Source: Deltaproteobacteria bacterium
Lineage (GTDB): Bacteria > Myxococcota_A > Polyangia > Haliangiales > SHYZ01
DNA: 64,000 nt
NCBI GenBank assembly: GCA_016210055.1
Contig: JACQUZ010000103.1
Span: 20,644 to 84,643 of the forward strand
Direction of reading: 5' to 3'
Numbering within the stretch: the stretch's first letter is position 1; every line of letters starts with the position of its first letter. This document shows positions 9,273 to 19,208 of the stretch, one piece after another. The position numbers were made by a program, and so were the translations under genes. The notes under the pieces are model-generated. The model searched no databases and had not been told where the DNA came from. It worked only from the letters and a program-made list of their open reading frames with translations.

Positions 9273-9833
9273 ATGAACGACAACACCCCTGAACAATCAG
9301 GCATGCCCCTCGAGGATTTCTATGAAGACGGCAAGAAGCTGAGCGTCGTGAAGTTCCAGGAGCGGCATGGCGAGGCCTTCCTGCTCCACAGGAGCGACGG
9401 TGGTTCATTGAGACCGCCTCAAGGGCCGCAGCGGACTGTCGCAGCGGATGGTTCCCAGCTCCCCGGCAATCCGGGCGGCGGCATGAAAACATCGTACGTT
9501 GTCTTTCCCGTCAAGCAGACCGGGCGCTCCATGTTCGCCCAGCTCATTTCGGTGGGGCGGACGAAGAACAACGACGTGATCATCTCGGACGTATCGATCT
9601 CAAAGTTTCATGCGTTCTTCAAGAAAGGCGAGAACGGCAAGTTCTTCGTGCAGGATGCGGGCTCGCGGAACGGCACGTTCGTGAACGGGAAGAAAGTGCC
9701 CGAGAGTGGAAAGGGCGATCCCGTCCTCATACAGCCGGGGGCCAAGATCAGGTTCGGTGCAGTGGAGCTCACCTTTCAGGAGGCAGCCGAGCTCCATGAC
9801 CTCGTGTCCTGGATCGCGCGAGGTGGTCGCTAG
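9273..9833 (+). CDS. FHA-domain phosphopeptide-binding protein
   Basis: 186 residues. A low-complexity N-terminal half (about 1-75) is followed by an FHA domain: SVGRTKNNDVIISDVSISKFH contains the phosphothreonine-contacting GR, S and H, and DAGSRNGTFVNGKKV supplies the NGT loop. FHA domains bind pThr proteins, so this is a plausible partner of a Ser/Thr kinase; one such kinase is encoded at 41.9-43.2 kb. I chose ATG 9273, preceded by GGCGGAG, over the upstream GTG 9168, whose 35 extra residues look non-coding. It is convergent with the next gene, one base between stops. Confidence 0.85.
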   Translation: MNDNTPEQSGMPLEDFYEDGKKLSVVKFQERHGEAFLLHRSDGGSLRPPQGPQRTVAADGSQLPGNPGGGMKTSYVVFPVKQTGRSMFAQLISVGRTKNNDVIISDVSISKFHAFFKKGENGKFFVQDAGSRNGTFVNGKKVPESGKGDPVLIQPGAKIRFGAVELTFQEAAELHDLVSWIARGGR

Positions 9834-9834
9834 C

Positions 9835-11091
9835 TTACTTGCACCTTATCCACCGAAATCGCTTGCCAATCTCCACCTGGTCGACCTTGCGGTAGGTCCC
9901 TCCGCCAGCGTGCTCTTCCACGTAGCGGAACGAGACATGCCGGCACCACTTCTCGTCGGGGAGCTGGAAAAGGATATTCCCAGCGCGAAACCTATGCGTG
10001 GGCAGGTCTGCGGCGTTTTTAACGATCTCCCACCCAGCGTGCCTGAGAACGACCTTCATCGTCCTTGCGTTCGGACGGTCGGCGGTTATCTGCTTGCGCG
10101 CGAGCCCTTCAATTCGGGCATCTCGTCCCTTGGGCTCGGGAAATGTCCAGGTGGGGGTCGTTCCTTCCAACAGGTTCGCGGCTTCCACCGTAAGCCTCTC
10201 GATGTAGTCCATTAGCCCGGCAGGCATCTCCAGGCCGACGGCTTCGTAGTAAGGAAGGAGCTCCGCGCGGAGCTTTTCGGAGAGCCTTTTCGGGTCCCGC
10301 AAGCATGAAGCGACTTCTTCGTCGATGAACCCCGCGCTCCGATCGATCGACTGGCGCGGGCTTGACACGATTGAGGGGATGAGGACGAGTGCCCGATTGT
10401 TGATCGCCACTCGCGTGAAATCCTCTCGCCGCAAGGCGACCGCGCACCACGTTTCCGGGTACAAGGTCAGGTCGCCCTCGAGGAGCGGCGATTTCTTGTA
10501 TGCGGCATATTTCCTCTCGCACAGGTCCGCCACTACCCCCATGTCGTCGAAGACTTTTCGCACCTCGGCCGGGTCGAGTTTCGCGGCAACATTCTCATGC
10601 TTGTCCCGGTACAGCGCGGCGAGGACAAGAAAAGAGCTCCGAGCGAACTCAACATCGCCGTAGAACGACTTGCGGAGCGTGAGTGCGTTCCTAATTTCGG
10701 TCATTCGCTTCCGCAGCGGTCCCCGATACCTCTCGAGCTCTTCCGCGCGCATGTAATGAGGCCCGAGGCAGCCCTCGATATTGACGCCGGCGAGCAGCGC
10801 CTTGGCCTTATCCAGGGCAGGTTCGAGCTCGGCAAGCTGCTTCTCGGCCGCGTCGACGAACTCCTCGGGCGAGAAATCCCACTCTTCGACTTTTCTCAAA
10901 TCCCCGAATTTCCCGAGCGTACGATCGATCTCGCCGCAAGCAGCGACGACCGGATCGACGGCGGGTGGTGCTTTGGGCGAGACGGCGGCTTTCTTCGTAG
11001 GAGGAGTGCCGAGCGCAGGCGTGGAGAATCCCAGGACTGCGACGGCAGCGAAGGCGAAAAGACGCAGCACGCTCGACAGGACACGTTGCAT
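9835..11091 (-). CDS. Exported protein of unknown function
   Basis: 418 residues from ATG 11091. A clear signal peptide (MQRVLSSVLRLFAFAAVAVLG, cleavage after TPALG) is followed by a Pro/Lys linker, then a mainly helical region rich in Glu, Leu and Arg (for example EEFVDAAEKQLAELEPALDKA). The C-terminal domain has many Trp/Arg and paired cysteines. Several single cysteines (CGEID, EGCLGPH, LCERK, SCLRD, EKWCRH, RWIRCK) suggest periplasmic disulfides. I recognise no family. It lies head-to-head with actA, so it shares that control region, but nothing else ties it to respiration. Upstream in-frame codons to 11163 are unlikely to be used. Confidence 0.65.
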   Translation of the reverse strand: MQRVLSSVLRLFAFAAVAVLGFSTPALGTPPTKKAAVSPKAPPAVDPVVAACGEIDRTLGKFGDLRKVEEWDFSPEEFVDAAEKQLAELEPALDKAKALLAGVNIEGCLGPHYMRAEELERYRGPLRKRMTEIRNALTLRKSFYGDVEFARSSFLVLAALYRDKHENVAAKLDPAEVRKVFDDMGVVADLCERKYAAYKKSPLLEGDLTLYPETWCAVALRREDFTRVAINNRALVLIPSIVSSPRQSIDRSAGFIDEEVASCLRDPKRLSEKLRAELLPYYEAVGLEMPAGLMDYIERLTVEAANLLEGTTPTWTFPEPKGRDARIEGLARKQITADRPNARTMKVVLRHAGWEIVKNAADLPTHRFRAGNILFQLPDEKWCRHVSFRYVEEHAGGGTYRKVDQVEIGKRFRWIRCK

Positions 11092-11208
11092 GGTGACTCT
11101 TAGGAGAGCGATGGGCTCTCCGCAGGCATTCAAATTGTAGATATCTTTCGGTCTCTTTCGCAATCCCTGGCTTGGGCGACGCCTGCCATGGGGTCCGGAT
11201 GACGGGCT

Positions 11209-11223
11209 GCGGCAAAGCGCCGC
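11209..11223. promoter_or_regulatory. RegA/RegR-box-like dyad upstream of actA
   Basis: The site reads GCGGC-AAAGC-GCCGC, a perfect five-base inverted repeat with a five-base spacer. On the minus strand it is GCGGCGCTTTGCCGC. That agrees at all but one fixed position with the RegR/RegA consensus as I recall it, GNGRCRTTNNGNCGC. It lies about 120 bases before actA, and a RegB/RegA pair is encoded at the end of the same respiratory cluster. In GC-rich DNA such a match can occur by chance. Confidence 0.35.
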
Positions 11224-11244
11224 ACTGGTGCGGCAACAAATTAC

Positions 11245-11274
11245 TTGCGTTTCGACCTTCGAATTGAAGATATA
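11245..11274 (+). promoter_or_regulatory. Candidate promoter for the act-cox cluster
   Basis: TTGCGT, 18-base spacer, GATATA, in the AT-richer patch of the actA upstream region. It is the best sigma-70-like pair I see before actA and lies just downstream of the RegA-box-like dyad. Confidence 0.35.
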
Positions 11275-11340
11275 TGGCGTCGCTTTGTTTTCCCCCTGCC
11301 GGCCCGCCGGTAGCTACAGCCCCAAGGTGCTAGAACCCAA

Positions 11341-12000
11341 ATGGAGCGGTATCTTTTTCCTAGGTGGTCAAACAAGGTCGTTCCCATCGTCGTCTTTCTG
11401 GTGCTCGGTCCGTTGGGCACGGCCGCCATCGCTGCGGTCTGGTACTACGGCGGAAACAAGCACATCGAGGTGGGCTATCAGCCAGCCCAGCCAGTGCCGT
11501 ACAGCCACAAGCTGCACGCCGGTGACCTCGGGATCGATTGTCGGTACTGTCACACGGGGGTAGAGACGACGCCGTACGCGACGGTCCCTCCGACGCAGAC
11601 CTGCATGAATTGCCACGCGAAGGTGAAAAGCGACAGCCTCAAGCTTCTTCCCGTGAGAGAGAGCTACGCCTCGGACAATCCGATTCCTTGGGTCCGAGTT
11701 CACAACCTACCGGACTATGTCTATTTCGACCACAGCGTCCACGTGAAGGTAGGCGTTGGCTGCGCGAGCTGCCACGGGCGCGTAGACCAGATGATTGAGG
11801 TGCAGCAAGTTCAGTCCTTGTCCATGGGCTGGTGCTTGGAATGCCACCGCAACCCTGGTCCGCACCTGCGCGACCCATCGGAGGTCACGAAGATGGACTG
11901 GCAACCCTCGCCTGAGCAACTGGAGAAGCGTGGTCCTGCCACGAGCAAGAGTGGACGCAAGGTCGAACCGCCGCAGCATTGCTCAGGGTGTCACCGATGA
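11341..12000 (+). CDS. actA: Alternative complex III pentahaem cytochrome c subunit ActA
   Basis: 219 residues. One N-terminal membrane helix (about 12-35) is followed by a periplasmic domain with five CxxCH haem sites at about residues 67, 88, 141, 165 and 215 (CRYCH, CMNCH, CASCH, CLECH, CSGCH). Five haems, the N-terminal anchor and first position in the cluster match ActA of alternative complex III, the quinol oxidoreductase that replaces bc1 in many bacteria. It relays electrons from ActB to ActE or to cytochrome c. The stop overlaps the actB start (ATGA). A weak -10-like TAGAAC sits directly before the ATG, in addition to the upstream promoter candidate. Confidence 0.93.
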   Translation: MERYLFPRWSNKVVPIVVFLVLGPLGTAAIAAVWYYGGNKHIEVGYQPAQPVPYSHKLHAGDLGIDCRYCHTGVETTPYATVPPTQTCMNCHAKVKSDSLKLLPVRESYASDNPIPWVRVHNLPDYVYFDHSVHVKVGVGCASCHGRVDQMIEVQQVQSLSMGWCLECHRNPGPHLRDPSEVTKMDWQPSPEQLEKRGPATSKSGRKVEPPQHCSGCHR

Positions 12001-14987
12001 AGCACAAGCCCAACGAAATTGCCGACGACCTCTCGGGCAAGGCATATTGGCGCAGCCTGCGCGAGCTGGAGAACCACCCCGAGCTCGCAGAGGCGCTCGC
12101 GAACGAGTTCCCAGAAGGCGCGACCTTGCCGCCCGACGGCGTGTCCCGGCGTACCTTCCTCTCGCTCATGGGCGCGTCTTTTGGACTCGCAGGCCTGGTG
12201 GGCTGTCGCCGTCCCGACGAGAAGATCCTCCCGTACGCCAGGGCGCCCGAGCAGATCATTCCGGGCAAGCCTCTCTTCTTCGCGACCGCCATGCCATTTC
12301 ATGGAACGGCGCTCGGTCTCCTCGTAGAGAGCCATGAAGGACGACCGACGAAGATCGAGGGGAATCCACGTCACCCAGAATCCTTGGGAAGCTCCAACCT
12401 CTATGCCCAGGCGTCGGTGCTCGATCTGTACGATCCCGATCGAAGCGATTCGCCGCGGCGAAGTGACGTCAAGGAGACCTGGGGCGCGGCTGCTGCATTC
12501 CTCGAAGGGCTGGGCTCCAAGACCAGGGAACGGGGTGGGCAAGGGCTTGCCATCCTTACCGAGGCTCATCGATCGCCCACGCTTGCTGCTGCGCTGGCAG
12601 AGCTCAAGCAGCAGCTTCCCCAGGCTCGAGTGTTTCGCTATGAGCCGTTCAATCGCGACAACGCCCGTGAAGGCGCCAAGCTAGCGCTTGGGCGCCCGCT
12701 CGAGTCGATCCTCGACGTGGCGAAGGCCCGGATCATCCTTGCCCTCGACGCCGACATTCTTCATGCCGACGGAAGCCCAATCAAGCAGCTCCGCGGATAT
12801 GCCGAGGGACGCAAGGTAGAAGGGAAAGACGCCAGTCGCATCAATCGCCTCTACGCCGTTGAGAGCAAGTTCTCCATCACCGGCACGGCCGCCGACCATC
12901 GCCTCCGAATGGCAAGTCGCGACGTGGTGGGCTTTGCAGGCGCGCTCGTGCGCGAGCTCTCTGCACACGGCGTGAACGTTGGCGCCGAGGTCTTGGCCGC
13001 CAGTGAGGCTCAGCCGCAACCCCTCGCGGAAAAGGCGAAGAAGTGGGTTTCTGCGGTAGCCAAGGACTTGGCAGGCCATCGAGGGCAGTCGCTGGTCGTC
13101 GTCGGCGCCAAGCAGCCACCGGTCGTCCATGCACTCGCATGCCTCATTAATCATGCTCTCGGCAACGTGGGGCAGACCATCGCCCACGTGCAAGCGTTTG
13201 ACGAGGCGCCAGAAGGTGCTCGAGGAATCGTCGATCTCGTCAATGCCATTCGGGGTGGCGCGGTTGACACGCTCATCATCCTTGGCGGAAACCCGGTCTT
13301 CAACGCGCCCCACGACGTGAAGTTCGCCGAAGCCCTGGGAAGCGTACGTCAGACAATCCATCTTTCGACGCACTTTGACGACACGAGCCAGGCGTCGAAG
13401 TGGCATCTCAATCGCGCGCATTACCTCGAGTCCTGGAGTGATGTCCGTTCCGAGGACGGCACGGCATCGATCATTCAGCCCCTCATCGCCCCCCTCCTCG
13501 ATGGCAGGACCGATGCAGAGGTGGTGCACATGCTGCTCGGCAAGCCACTCAAGGCCCATGACCTGGTGCGCAGCACCTGGCAGAAGGTCGTTGCCCTGGA
13601 TTTCGAAAAGGCGTGGCGCCGTGCCCTGCATGATGGAGCTTGGGAGGGAAGCGCATATCGGCGTGAGGACGTCACTCCTACCGGAGGCCCGGTCGCCGAA
13701 GCCTGGCGCGCGCAGGCCGTGCCCGCGGGCGGCTATGAAATCGTCTTTCATCCCGACCACCACGCGTGGGACGGCCGCTTCGCCAACAACGGGTGGTTGC
13801 AAGAGCTGCCCGAGCCGATGACGAAATTGACCTGGGGAAACGTGGCGCTCCTCTCGCCTGCGACCGCCAAGAAGCTGGGAGTCGGCGACGGAGATGTTGT
13901 GTCCCTCGGCCTCCCGGGGGCGGCTTCCGTTGCACTCCCCGTTATCGTGGCGCCAGGCCACGCGGACGATTCGATCGCCGTTTCAATCGGTCAAGGCCGT
14001 AGCGCGGTCGGTCGCGTGGGAACCAACGTGGGGGTCAGCACTGCGCCCCTTCGTTCCAGCGCCGCTTTCTTCATCGCTGGCGGAGCCACCGTAAAGAAGA
14101 CCGGCCAAAGCGTGGAGCTCGCGCGGACACAGGAGCATTTTGCCATGGAGGGGCGTCCTCTCGTCAGAGAGGCGGGCGTCGACGCCTTTCATTCGGATCC
14201 CGAGTTCGCCAAGAAGGCGGTCAAGCACCCTGAGCTTCTCAACTTGTGGCAAGAGTACAAGTACGACGGACACAAGTGGGGGATGACCATTGACCTCAAC
14301 GCCTGCGTGGGCTGTGGCGCCTGCACGGTCGCATGTCAGGCGGAAAACAACATCCCTCTGGTCGGGCCTGAGGGCGTGAAGAAGTCCCGCGAGATGCACT
14401 GGATCCGACTCGATAGGTACTTCGAGGGATCTCTGGAGGACCCGCGCTCGGTCAGTCAACCGATGAGCTGCAGCCATTGCGAGAACGCGCCCTGCGAGCA
14501 GGTGTGCCCGGTGGGTGCCACCGCCCACAGCCCAGAGGGGCTGAACGACATGGCCTATAACCGCTGCGTGGGCACCCGCTATTGCGCCAACAATTGCCCA
14601 TTCAAGGTGAGGCGGTTCAATTACTTCGATTACACCAAGAAAACCCCCGAGATCGGGCGCATGCAATTCAACCCGGACGTGACTGTTCGCATGCGCGGAG
14701 TCATGGAGAAGTGCACGTACTGCGTGCAGCGGATCAACCACGCCAAGATCGAGGCCAAGAACGAGGGGCACGAGAGAGTGGCCGACGGAAGGATCACGAC
14801 CGCCTGCCAACAAGCTTGTCCTGCAAAGGCCATCGCCTTTGGGGACCTGAACGACAAGAACAGCGAGGTCACGCGCAAGGCATGGGATCCAAGATCCTAC
14901 GTGCTTCTCGCAGAGCTCAACATTCGGCCACGCACCTCGTACCTAGCAAGAATTCGCAATCCCAACCCGGAGCTTGAGCGCGCATGA
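11997..14987 (+). CDS. actB: Alternative complex III iron-sulfur/molybdopterin-like subunit ActB
   Basis: 996 residues. The N-terminus has a Tat motif, [10 protein letters not shown], and a lipobox-like LVGC, as in lipidated ActB proteins. Residues of about 70-700 resemble a molybdopterin oxidoreductase that in this family binds no cofactor (ActB1 part). The C-terminal ActB2 part is ferredoxin-like with four cysteine groups: [35 protein letters not shown] and CTYC with CQQAC. These are expected to hold three 4Fe-4S clusters and one 3Fe-4S cluster. It is the electron entry module beside ActC. I chose ATG 11997 (four-base overlap with actA); the six residues before it are spurious. Confidence 0.93.
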   Translation: MKHKPNEIADDLSGKAYWRSLRELENHPELAEALANEFPEGATLPPDGVSRRTFLSLMGASFGLAGLVGCRRPDEKILPYARAPEQIIPGKPLFFATAMPFHGTALGLLVESHEGRPTKIEGNPRHPESLGSSNLYAQASVLDLYDPDRSDSPRRSDVKETWGAAAAFLEGLGSKTRERGGQGLAILTEAHRSPTLAAALAELKQQLPQARVFRYEPFNRDNAREGAKLALGRPLESILDVAKARIILALDADILHADGSPIKQLRGYAEGRKVEGKDASRINRLYAVESKFSITGTAADHRLRMASRDVVGFAGALVRELSAHGVNVGAEVLAASEAQPQPLAEKAKKWVSAVAKDLAGHRGQSLVVVGAKQPPVVHALACLINHALGNVGQTIAHVQAFDEAPEGARGIVDLVNAIRGGAVDTLIILGGNPVFNAPHDVKFAEALGSVRQTIHLSTHFDDTSQASKWHLNRAHYLESWSDVRSEDGTASIIQPLIAPLLDGRTDAEVVHMLLGKPLKAHDLVRSTWQKVVALDFEKAWRRALHDGAWEGSAYRREDVTPTGGPVAEAWRAQAVPAGGYEIVFHPDHHAWDGRFANNGWLQELPEPMTKLTWGNVALLSPATAKKLGVGDGDVVSLGLPGAASVALPVIVAPGHADDSIAVSIGQGRSAVGRVGTNVGVSTAPLRSSAAFFIAGGATVKKTGQSVELARTQEHFAMEGRPLVREAGVDAFHSDPEFAKKAVKHPELLNLWQEYKYDGHKWGMTIDLNACVGCGACTVACQAENNIPLVGPEGVKKSREMHWIRLDRYFEGSLEDPRSVSQPMSCSHCENAPCEQVCPVGATAHSPEGLNDMAYNRCVGTRYCANNCPFKVRRFNYFDYTKKTPEIGRMQFNPDVTVRMRGVMEKCTYCVQRINHAKIEAKNEGHERVADGRITTACQQACPAKAIAFGDLNDKNSEVTRKAWDPRSYVLLAELNIRPRTSYLARIRNPNPELERA

Positions 14988-16423
14988 GCATCACTGTCGC
15001 CAACAACACGAACGACGACAATCCGTCAGTCCGCGCGCCGCTGGTCCTTGGGAACAACGACTTCCACTCGGTGACCAACAAGATCGCCGAGATTGCGGAG
15101 CGTAAGACCCCCAAGCAGTGGCTGGTCCTTTTTGGCCTCGCCTTCAGCATTCTGTTGGTCCTCCTCGGATCCCTCGGTAAGCTGGTGTGGACGGGCGTCG
15201 GGGTGTGGGGACTCAACCATCCCGTCGGATGGGCATGGGACATTACCGGTTTCGTCTTCTGGATCGGTATTGGTCACGCGGGAACACTCATCAGCGCCAT
15301 CTTGTTTTTGTTTCGGCAGAAGTGGCGCACGAGCATCAACCGAGCTGCCGAGGCGATGACGATCTTCGCCGTCATGGCTGCTGGCTTGTATCCCCTGTTT
15401 CACGTGGGCCGTGTTTGGCTGATGTACTGGGCGTTCCCGCTTCCGAACCAAATGGACATGTGGCCGAACTTCAAGAGCCCGCTCGTTTGGGACGTGTTTG
15501 CGGTGTCCACCTACGCGACGGTGTCGGTGCTCTTTTGGTTCGTGGGTCTTGTCCCCGACCTGGCGACACTGAGGGATCGAGCGAAGACCAAGACCAGGCA
15601 GATCGTTTTTGGGATCCTGTCCCTGGGTTGGCGCGGCTCCCACCGCCATTGGCTCAACTACGAGAAGGCGTACCTCATCCTCGCCGGTCTTTCGACGCCG
15701 CTGGTGCTGTCGGTTCACACGATCGTGTCGTTCGACTTTGCGGTTTCGGTCGTCCCCGGTTGGCACACCACGATTTTCCCGCCTTACTTCGTCGCAGGGG
15801 CCATCTTCAGCGGGTTCGCCATGGTCATGACGCTCATGGTAATCGCGCGGAAGGCGTTTGGCCTCCAGGAGCTCGTCACGGTTCGTCACCTCGAGAACAT
15901 GTGCAAGATCATGCTCGCGACGGGAACCATGGTCGGCTACGCCTACGGCATTGAGTTCTTCATCGCCTGGTACAGCGGCAACGACTACGAGCGATTTGCC
16001 TTCATTAACCGTGCGTTTGGTCCCTATTCGTGGGCCTATTGGACCATGGTGAGCTGCAACGTCATATTCCCGCAGCTCTTCTGGTTCAAGAAGATCCGCA
16101 CCAGCATTCCGGTGATGTTCGTCATGAGCATCATCGTCAACATCGGCATGTGGTTTGAGCGTTTCGTCATCATCGTGACGGGCTTGCACCGGGATTTCAT
16201 CCCCTCGAGCTGGAGCTATTTCAGGCCAACGGTTTGGGATATCTCGTTGTTTGTCGGCACGTTTGGTCTCTTCTTCACCATGTTCCTATTGTTTGTCCGG
16301 TTCCTCCCAATGATGGCCATTAGCGAGGTCAAGGGCGTTCTGCCGGCGGCCGACCCGCACGGCGCGCATGACCATCACGCGGAGGCGGCACCGGGGACGC
16401 TTCGGGAGGCGGCCCATGGCTGA
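14984..16423 (+). CDS. actC: Alternative complex III quinol-binding membrane subunit ActC (NrfD family)
   Basis: 479 residues with about ten hydrophobic helices and the NrfD/PsrC fold. The sequence [18 protein letters not shown] and the [12 protein letters not shown] segment are typical of ActC, where the quinol site lies near the periplasmic face next to the ActB clusters. The last 25 residues are His/Ala-rich ([13 protein letters not shown]). It overlaps actB by four bases and actD by eight, so translation is coupled through the cluster. Confidence 0.93.
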   Translation: MSITVANNTNDDNPSVRAPLVLGNNDFHSVTNKIAEIAERKTPKQWLVLFGLAFSILLVLLGSLGKLVWTGVGVWGLNHPVGWAWDITGFVFWIGIGHAGTLISAILFLFRQKWRTSINRAAEAMTIFAVMAAGLYPLFHVGRVWLMYWAFPLPNQMDMWPNFKSPLVWDVFAVSTYATVSVLFWFVGLVPDLATLRDRAKTKTRQIVFGILSLGWRGSHRHWLNYEKAYLILAGLSTPLVLSVHTIVSFDFAVSVVPGWHTTIFPPYFVAGAIFSGFAMVMTLMVIARKAFGLQELVTVRHLENMCKIMLATGTMVGYAYGIEFFIAWYSGNDYERFAFINRAFGPYSWAYWTMVSCNVIFPQLFWFKKIRTSIPVMFVMSIIVNIGMWFERFVIIVTGLHRDFIPSSWSYFRPTVWDISLFVGTFGLFFTMFLLFVRFLPMMAISEVKGVLPAADPHGAHDHHAEAAPGTLREAAHG

Positions 16424-16955
16424 GCATTACACCCCCTTTGCGGTGGTCGGCTACTTTGACACGCCGGCCCAGCTTTACCACGCGTGCGAGGGGCTTCGCG
16501 ACGCGGGCTACAAGAACTTCGACGCGCACACGCCGTTCGCAGTGCACGGGCTCGAGAAAGCCATGGGGCTGAGGCCCTCCAAGCTTCCTTGGGTTGTGCT
16601 GACTTGTGGAACGCTCGGCCTTCTCGGCGGGATCCTCCTGGCCTGGTACACGCAGGCCTATGACTACCCGCAGAACATCAGCGGCAAGCAGCCGTTTTCC
16701 TACCAGGCGTACGTGCCAATCTTTTTCGAGCTAACCGTCCTATTGGCGGCGTTTGGCGCGTTCTTTGGACTTTGGACCTTGAACAAGCAGCCGGCTTTTT
16801 ATCACCCTGTGATGAAGCACCCATCGTTTCCACGGGCCTCCGACGACAAGTTTTTGCTCAGCATAGAGACGAGCGATCCCATGTTTCACGCTACCGAGAC
16901 GCGGAATTTCCTAGAAAAGCTCGGGGCTCAAGAGATCCAAGAGGTGGCTTCATGA
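16416..16955 (+). CDS. actD: Alternative complex III subunit ActD (DUF3341)
   Basis: 179 residues. An N-terminal cytoplasmic ferredoxin-like domain ([20 protein letters not shown] and [18 protein letters not shown] are hallmark segments) is followed by two helices (about 60-82 and 105-130). This is the standard ActD plan and the subunit is structural. The ATG at 16416 lies inside the end of actC. The stop overlaps the actE start. Confidence 0.92.
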   Translation: MAEHYTPFAVVGYFDTPAQLYHACEGLRDAGYKNFDAHTPFAVHGLEKAMGLRPSKLPWVVLTCGTLGLLGGILLAWYTQAYDYPQNISGKQPFSYQAYVPIFFELTVLLAAFGAFFGLWTLNKQPAFYHPVMKHPSFPRASDDKFLLSIETSDPMFHATETRNFLEKLGAQEIQEVAS

Positions 16956-17566
16956 AGCGCGCTGCTTGGACAAGCGTAGCTCTGGTAACCCTGCTGGCGG
17001 GGTGCCGCGGTCAACCGAGCGAAAAATCTCCTGTCCACCTTATCGAGGACATGGACTTCCAGCCCAAGTACCAGGCCATGGAGGCCAGCTCGTTCTTTGC
17101 CGACGGACGGTCAATGAGGCCGCTCGTGGCGGGGACCATCGCTCAAGGGATGCTCGAGGAAGACGACGCGTATTTCCGTGGGAAGAACGGCGACTCCTTT
17201 GTCTCCAAGGCGCCAATCGAAGTCACCGAGGGGGTCTTGCATCGTGGCCAGGAGCGCTTTGACATCTTCTGCGCGCCGTGTCACGACCGGAGCGGCAGCG
17301 GACGCGGAATGGCCGTGCGACGCGGATTCCCACCGCCCATTGACCTATCCTCCGAGCGAGGATTGACCATGCCCGATGGAGAGATCTTTCAGGTGATATC
17401 CAATGGCGTGCGAAACATGCCTTCCTACCGGAGCCAGATTCCTGTGGACGATCGCTGGGCGATCGTGGCTTGGGTGCGCGTCCTTCAGCGCAGCCAGCAC
17501 GGTAGCCTCGAAGACGTGCCCGAGCAGCACAAGAAAAGCATCGAATCGGAGAGCGGAGCCAAATGA
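16952..17566 (+). CDS. actE: Alternative complex III monohaem cytochrome c lipoprotein ActE
   Basis: 204 residues. A lipoprotein signal (VTLLAGC, Cys18) is followed by a single-haem cytochrome c domain: CAPCH at residues 107-111 and a distal methionine in RNMPSY. ActE takes electrons from ActA and passes them on toward the oxidase. ATG 16952 overlaps the actD stop by four bases; the longer open frame upstream is not coding. The stop overlaps the actF start. Confidence 0.92.
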   Translation: MKRAAWTSVALVTLLAGCRGQPSEKSPVHLIEDMDFQPKYQAMEASSFFADGRSMRPLVAGTIAQGMLEEDDAYFRGKNGDSFVSKAPIEVTEGVLHRGQERFDIFCAPCHDRSGSGRGMAVRRGFPPPIDLSSERGLTMPDGEIFQVISNGVRNMPSYRSQIPVDDRWAIVAWVRVLQRSQHGSLEDVPEQHKKSIESESGAK

Positions 17567-18789
17567 GCAGTGCGGTGAACATGCACGCGGTCGCTTCGGC
17601 GCCTGCTGTAATCGACGCTACTCAACTCGAGGAAGCCAAGGGGAAGAAGCTGGTCAGCGCGGCCACCGCGTTGCTGGTGGTAGGCGTGCTCTTGTGCGTG
17701 GCCGCGGCCCTGGTGGATAAGAAGAGGTTCGCCTTTTCCTACCTGGTTGGCTTCTCTTGGGTCGTCACCACGGGGCTGGGGGCGCTTTTCTTTATACTCG
17801 TTCAGCATCTCACCCGGGCAGGCTGGTCGGTTGCCGCGAGAAGGCACATGGAGTGGATAGCGACCGTACTGCCTTGGTGCGTGGTGCTGTTCGTTCCCAT
17901 CCTGATTTTCCGGCACGACCTGTTTCACCACTGGATGGGCCCACAGGCGGCGCACGATGAGCTCATTCAAAAGAAAGCCGGCTACCTGAACGAACCGTTC
18001 TTCTTCGCGCGTGCGGCCCTCTATTTCCTTGTTTGGACCCTTGTTTCTCTTTTTTATGCCAAGATGTCGCGCAAGCAAGACGAGACCGGAGATCACGAGC
18101 TGACGCTAAAGATGCAGGCTTTCTCCGCTCCAGCGACGCTCCTCTTCGGTATCACGTTGACCTTCGCCGGGTTCGATTGGCTCATGACGCTCGACCCGCA
18201 TTGGTTTTCAACGATCTTTGGCGTGTACGTATTCTCGGGCGCGGCAGTGAGCTCGCTCGCCTTGCTTCTCATTATCACGGTGGTCTTACAGGAATCAGGA
18301 TACCTGAAAAAGGTGAGCAACGTTGAGCACCGGCAGGACATCGGCAAGCTGCTCTTCGGCTTCGTCGTGTTCTGGGCGTACATCGCCTTTTCGCAGTACC
18401 TCCTGTACTGGTACGCGAACATTCCCGAGGAGACGATCTATTTCCGTCATCGCTGGGAAGGTTCGTGGAAAGCCGTAAGCCTCATCCTCCTGTTCGGGCA
18501 TTTTGTCGTCCCGTTTCTATTCCTGCTCTCACGGCACACCAAGCGGAATCCGACGACTGCGCTCGTGGGGGCTGCGTTCATGTTGATCATGCATTACGTG
18601 GACCTGTACTGGTTGGTGATGCCCACGCTCGATCATCACGGTGCCCATCCCAGCTGGATTGACCTGGCTGGTCTCCTTGGTCCCCTGGGCCTCTTGGCGT
18701 TTCACGTGGCCAAAAAGGCGGCAGATGGGCCCTTGTATCCGCTCAAGGACCCAAGGCTCGCCGAGACAAAGAAAGTCGAGAACCTCTAA
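17563..18789 (+). CDS. actF: Alternative complex III membrane subunit ActF
   Basis: 408 residues with about ten helices, a shorter NrfD-like relative of ActC. The segments HLTRAGWSVAARRHMEW and QYLLYWYANIPEETIYF are characteristic of ActF. In known complexes ActF pairs with ActC but its quinone site is vestigial. ATG 17563 overlaps actE by four bases. The following small gene starts 17 bases after its stop. Confidence 0.92.
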   Translation: MSSAVNMHAVASAPAVIDATQLEEAKGKKLVSAATALLVVGVLLCVAAALVDKKRFAFSYLVGFSWVVTTGLGALFFILVQHLTRAGWSVAARRHMEWIATVLPWCVVLFVPILIFRHDLFHHWMGPQAAHDELIQKKAGYLNEPFFFARAALYFLVWTLVSLFYAKMSRKQDETGDHELTLKMQAFSAPATLLFGITLTFAGFDWLMTLDPHWFSTIFGVYVFSGAAVSSLALLLIITVVLQESGYLKKVSNVEHRQDIGKLLFGFVVFWAYIAFSQYLLYWYANIPEETIYFRHRWEGSWKAVSLILLFGHFVVPFLFLLSRHTKRNPTTALVGAAFMLIMHYVDLYWLVMPTLDHHGAHPSWIDLAGLLGPLGLLAFHVAKKAADGPLYPLKDPRLAETKKVENL

Positions 18790-18806
18790 TCGTGGGCGGT
18801 GGAACT

Positions 18807-19205
18807 GTGAGCGAGCAGGACAAGCCAAAGAACAAGCAGATCCTCGTTTACTTGATAGCTACTCTTCTGGCGCTCGGCGTAACGGTGATTCTTGTGATCG
18901 AGCTCTTCAATCACACCATGAGAAGAGAGATCGCCCAGAAGGTCCTCGAGCGCCCAGGGACAGAAATACGCAAGCTGCGAGTGCACGAGGGGGAGCGGTT
19001 GTCACGCTACCAATGGGCGAGCCAAGAGGACGGCATCGTGCGCCTGCCACTCGATCGGGCCGTCGAGTTGACGTTGAGGGACTGGGAGAAGAGGCCATCG
19101 GTGCCCCCACAACCAGCTTCCGATGTGGCGGCTCCCGATCAGGCAGCTTCTACGACACATGGCACTCCACCTGCGCCCCCTGCACCAAGCGGTACATCGA
19201 GGTAA
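18807..19205 (+). CDS. Single-helix membrane protein between actF and SCO1 (possible ActG-like subunit)
   Basis: 132 residues from GTG 18807, preceded by GGTGG five bases away; GTG 18792 is a weaker option. One helix (ILVYLIATLLALGVTVILVIELF, about residues 11-33) is followed by a periplasmic region of about 50 residues and a Pro/Ala-rich tail (about 95-132). No cysteines or haem motif. Its place between actF and SCO1 and its topology (short cytoplasmic N-terminus, single helix) are like the small accessory subunits named ActG in some complexes, but I see no diagnostic motif. It could equally be an oxidase assembly protein. Confidence 0.6.
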   Translation: MSEQDKPKNKQILVYLIATLLALGVTVILVIELFNHTMRREIAQKVLERPGTEIRKLRVHEGERLSRYQWASQEDGIVRLPLDRAVELTLRDWEKRPSVPPQPASDVAAPDQAASTTHGTPPAPPAPSGTSR

Positions 19206-19208
19206 TCG

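Noticed and set aside
12681..13961. 426-residue minus-strand open frame
   Set aside because: Antisense to actB; no ribosome site or domain.
15026..16189. 387-residue minus-strand open frame
   Set aside because: Antisense to actC; His/Asp/Glu-rich shadow.
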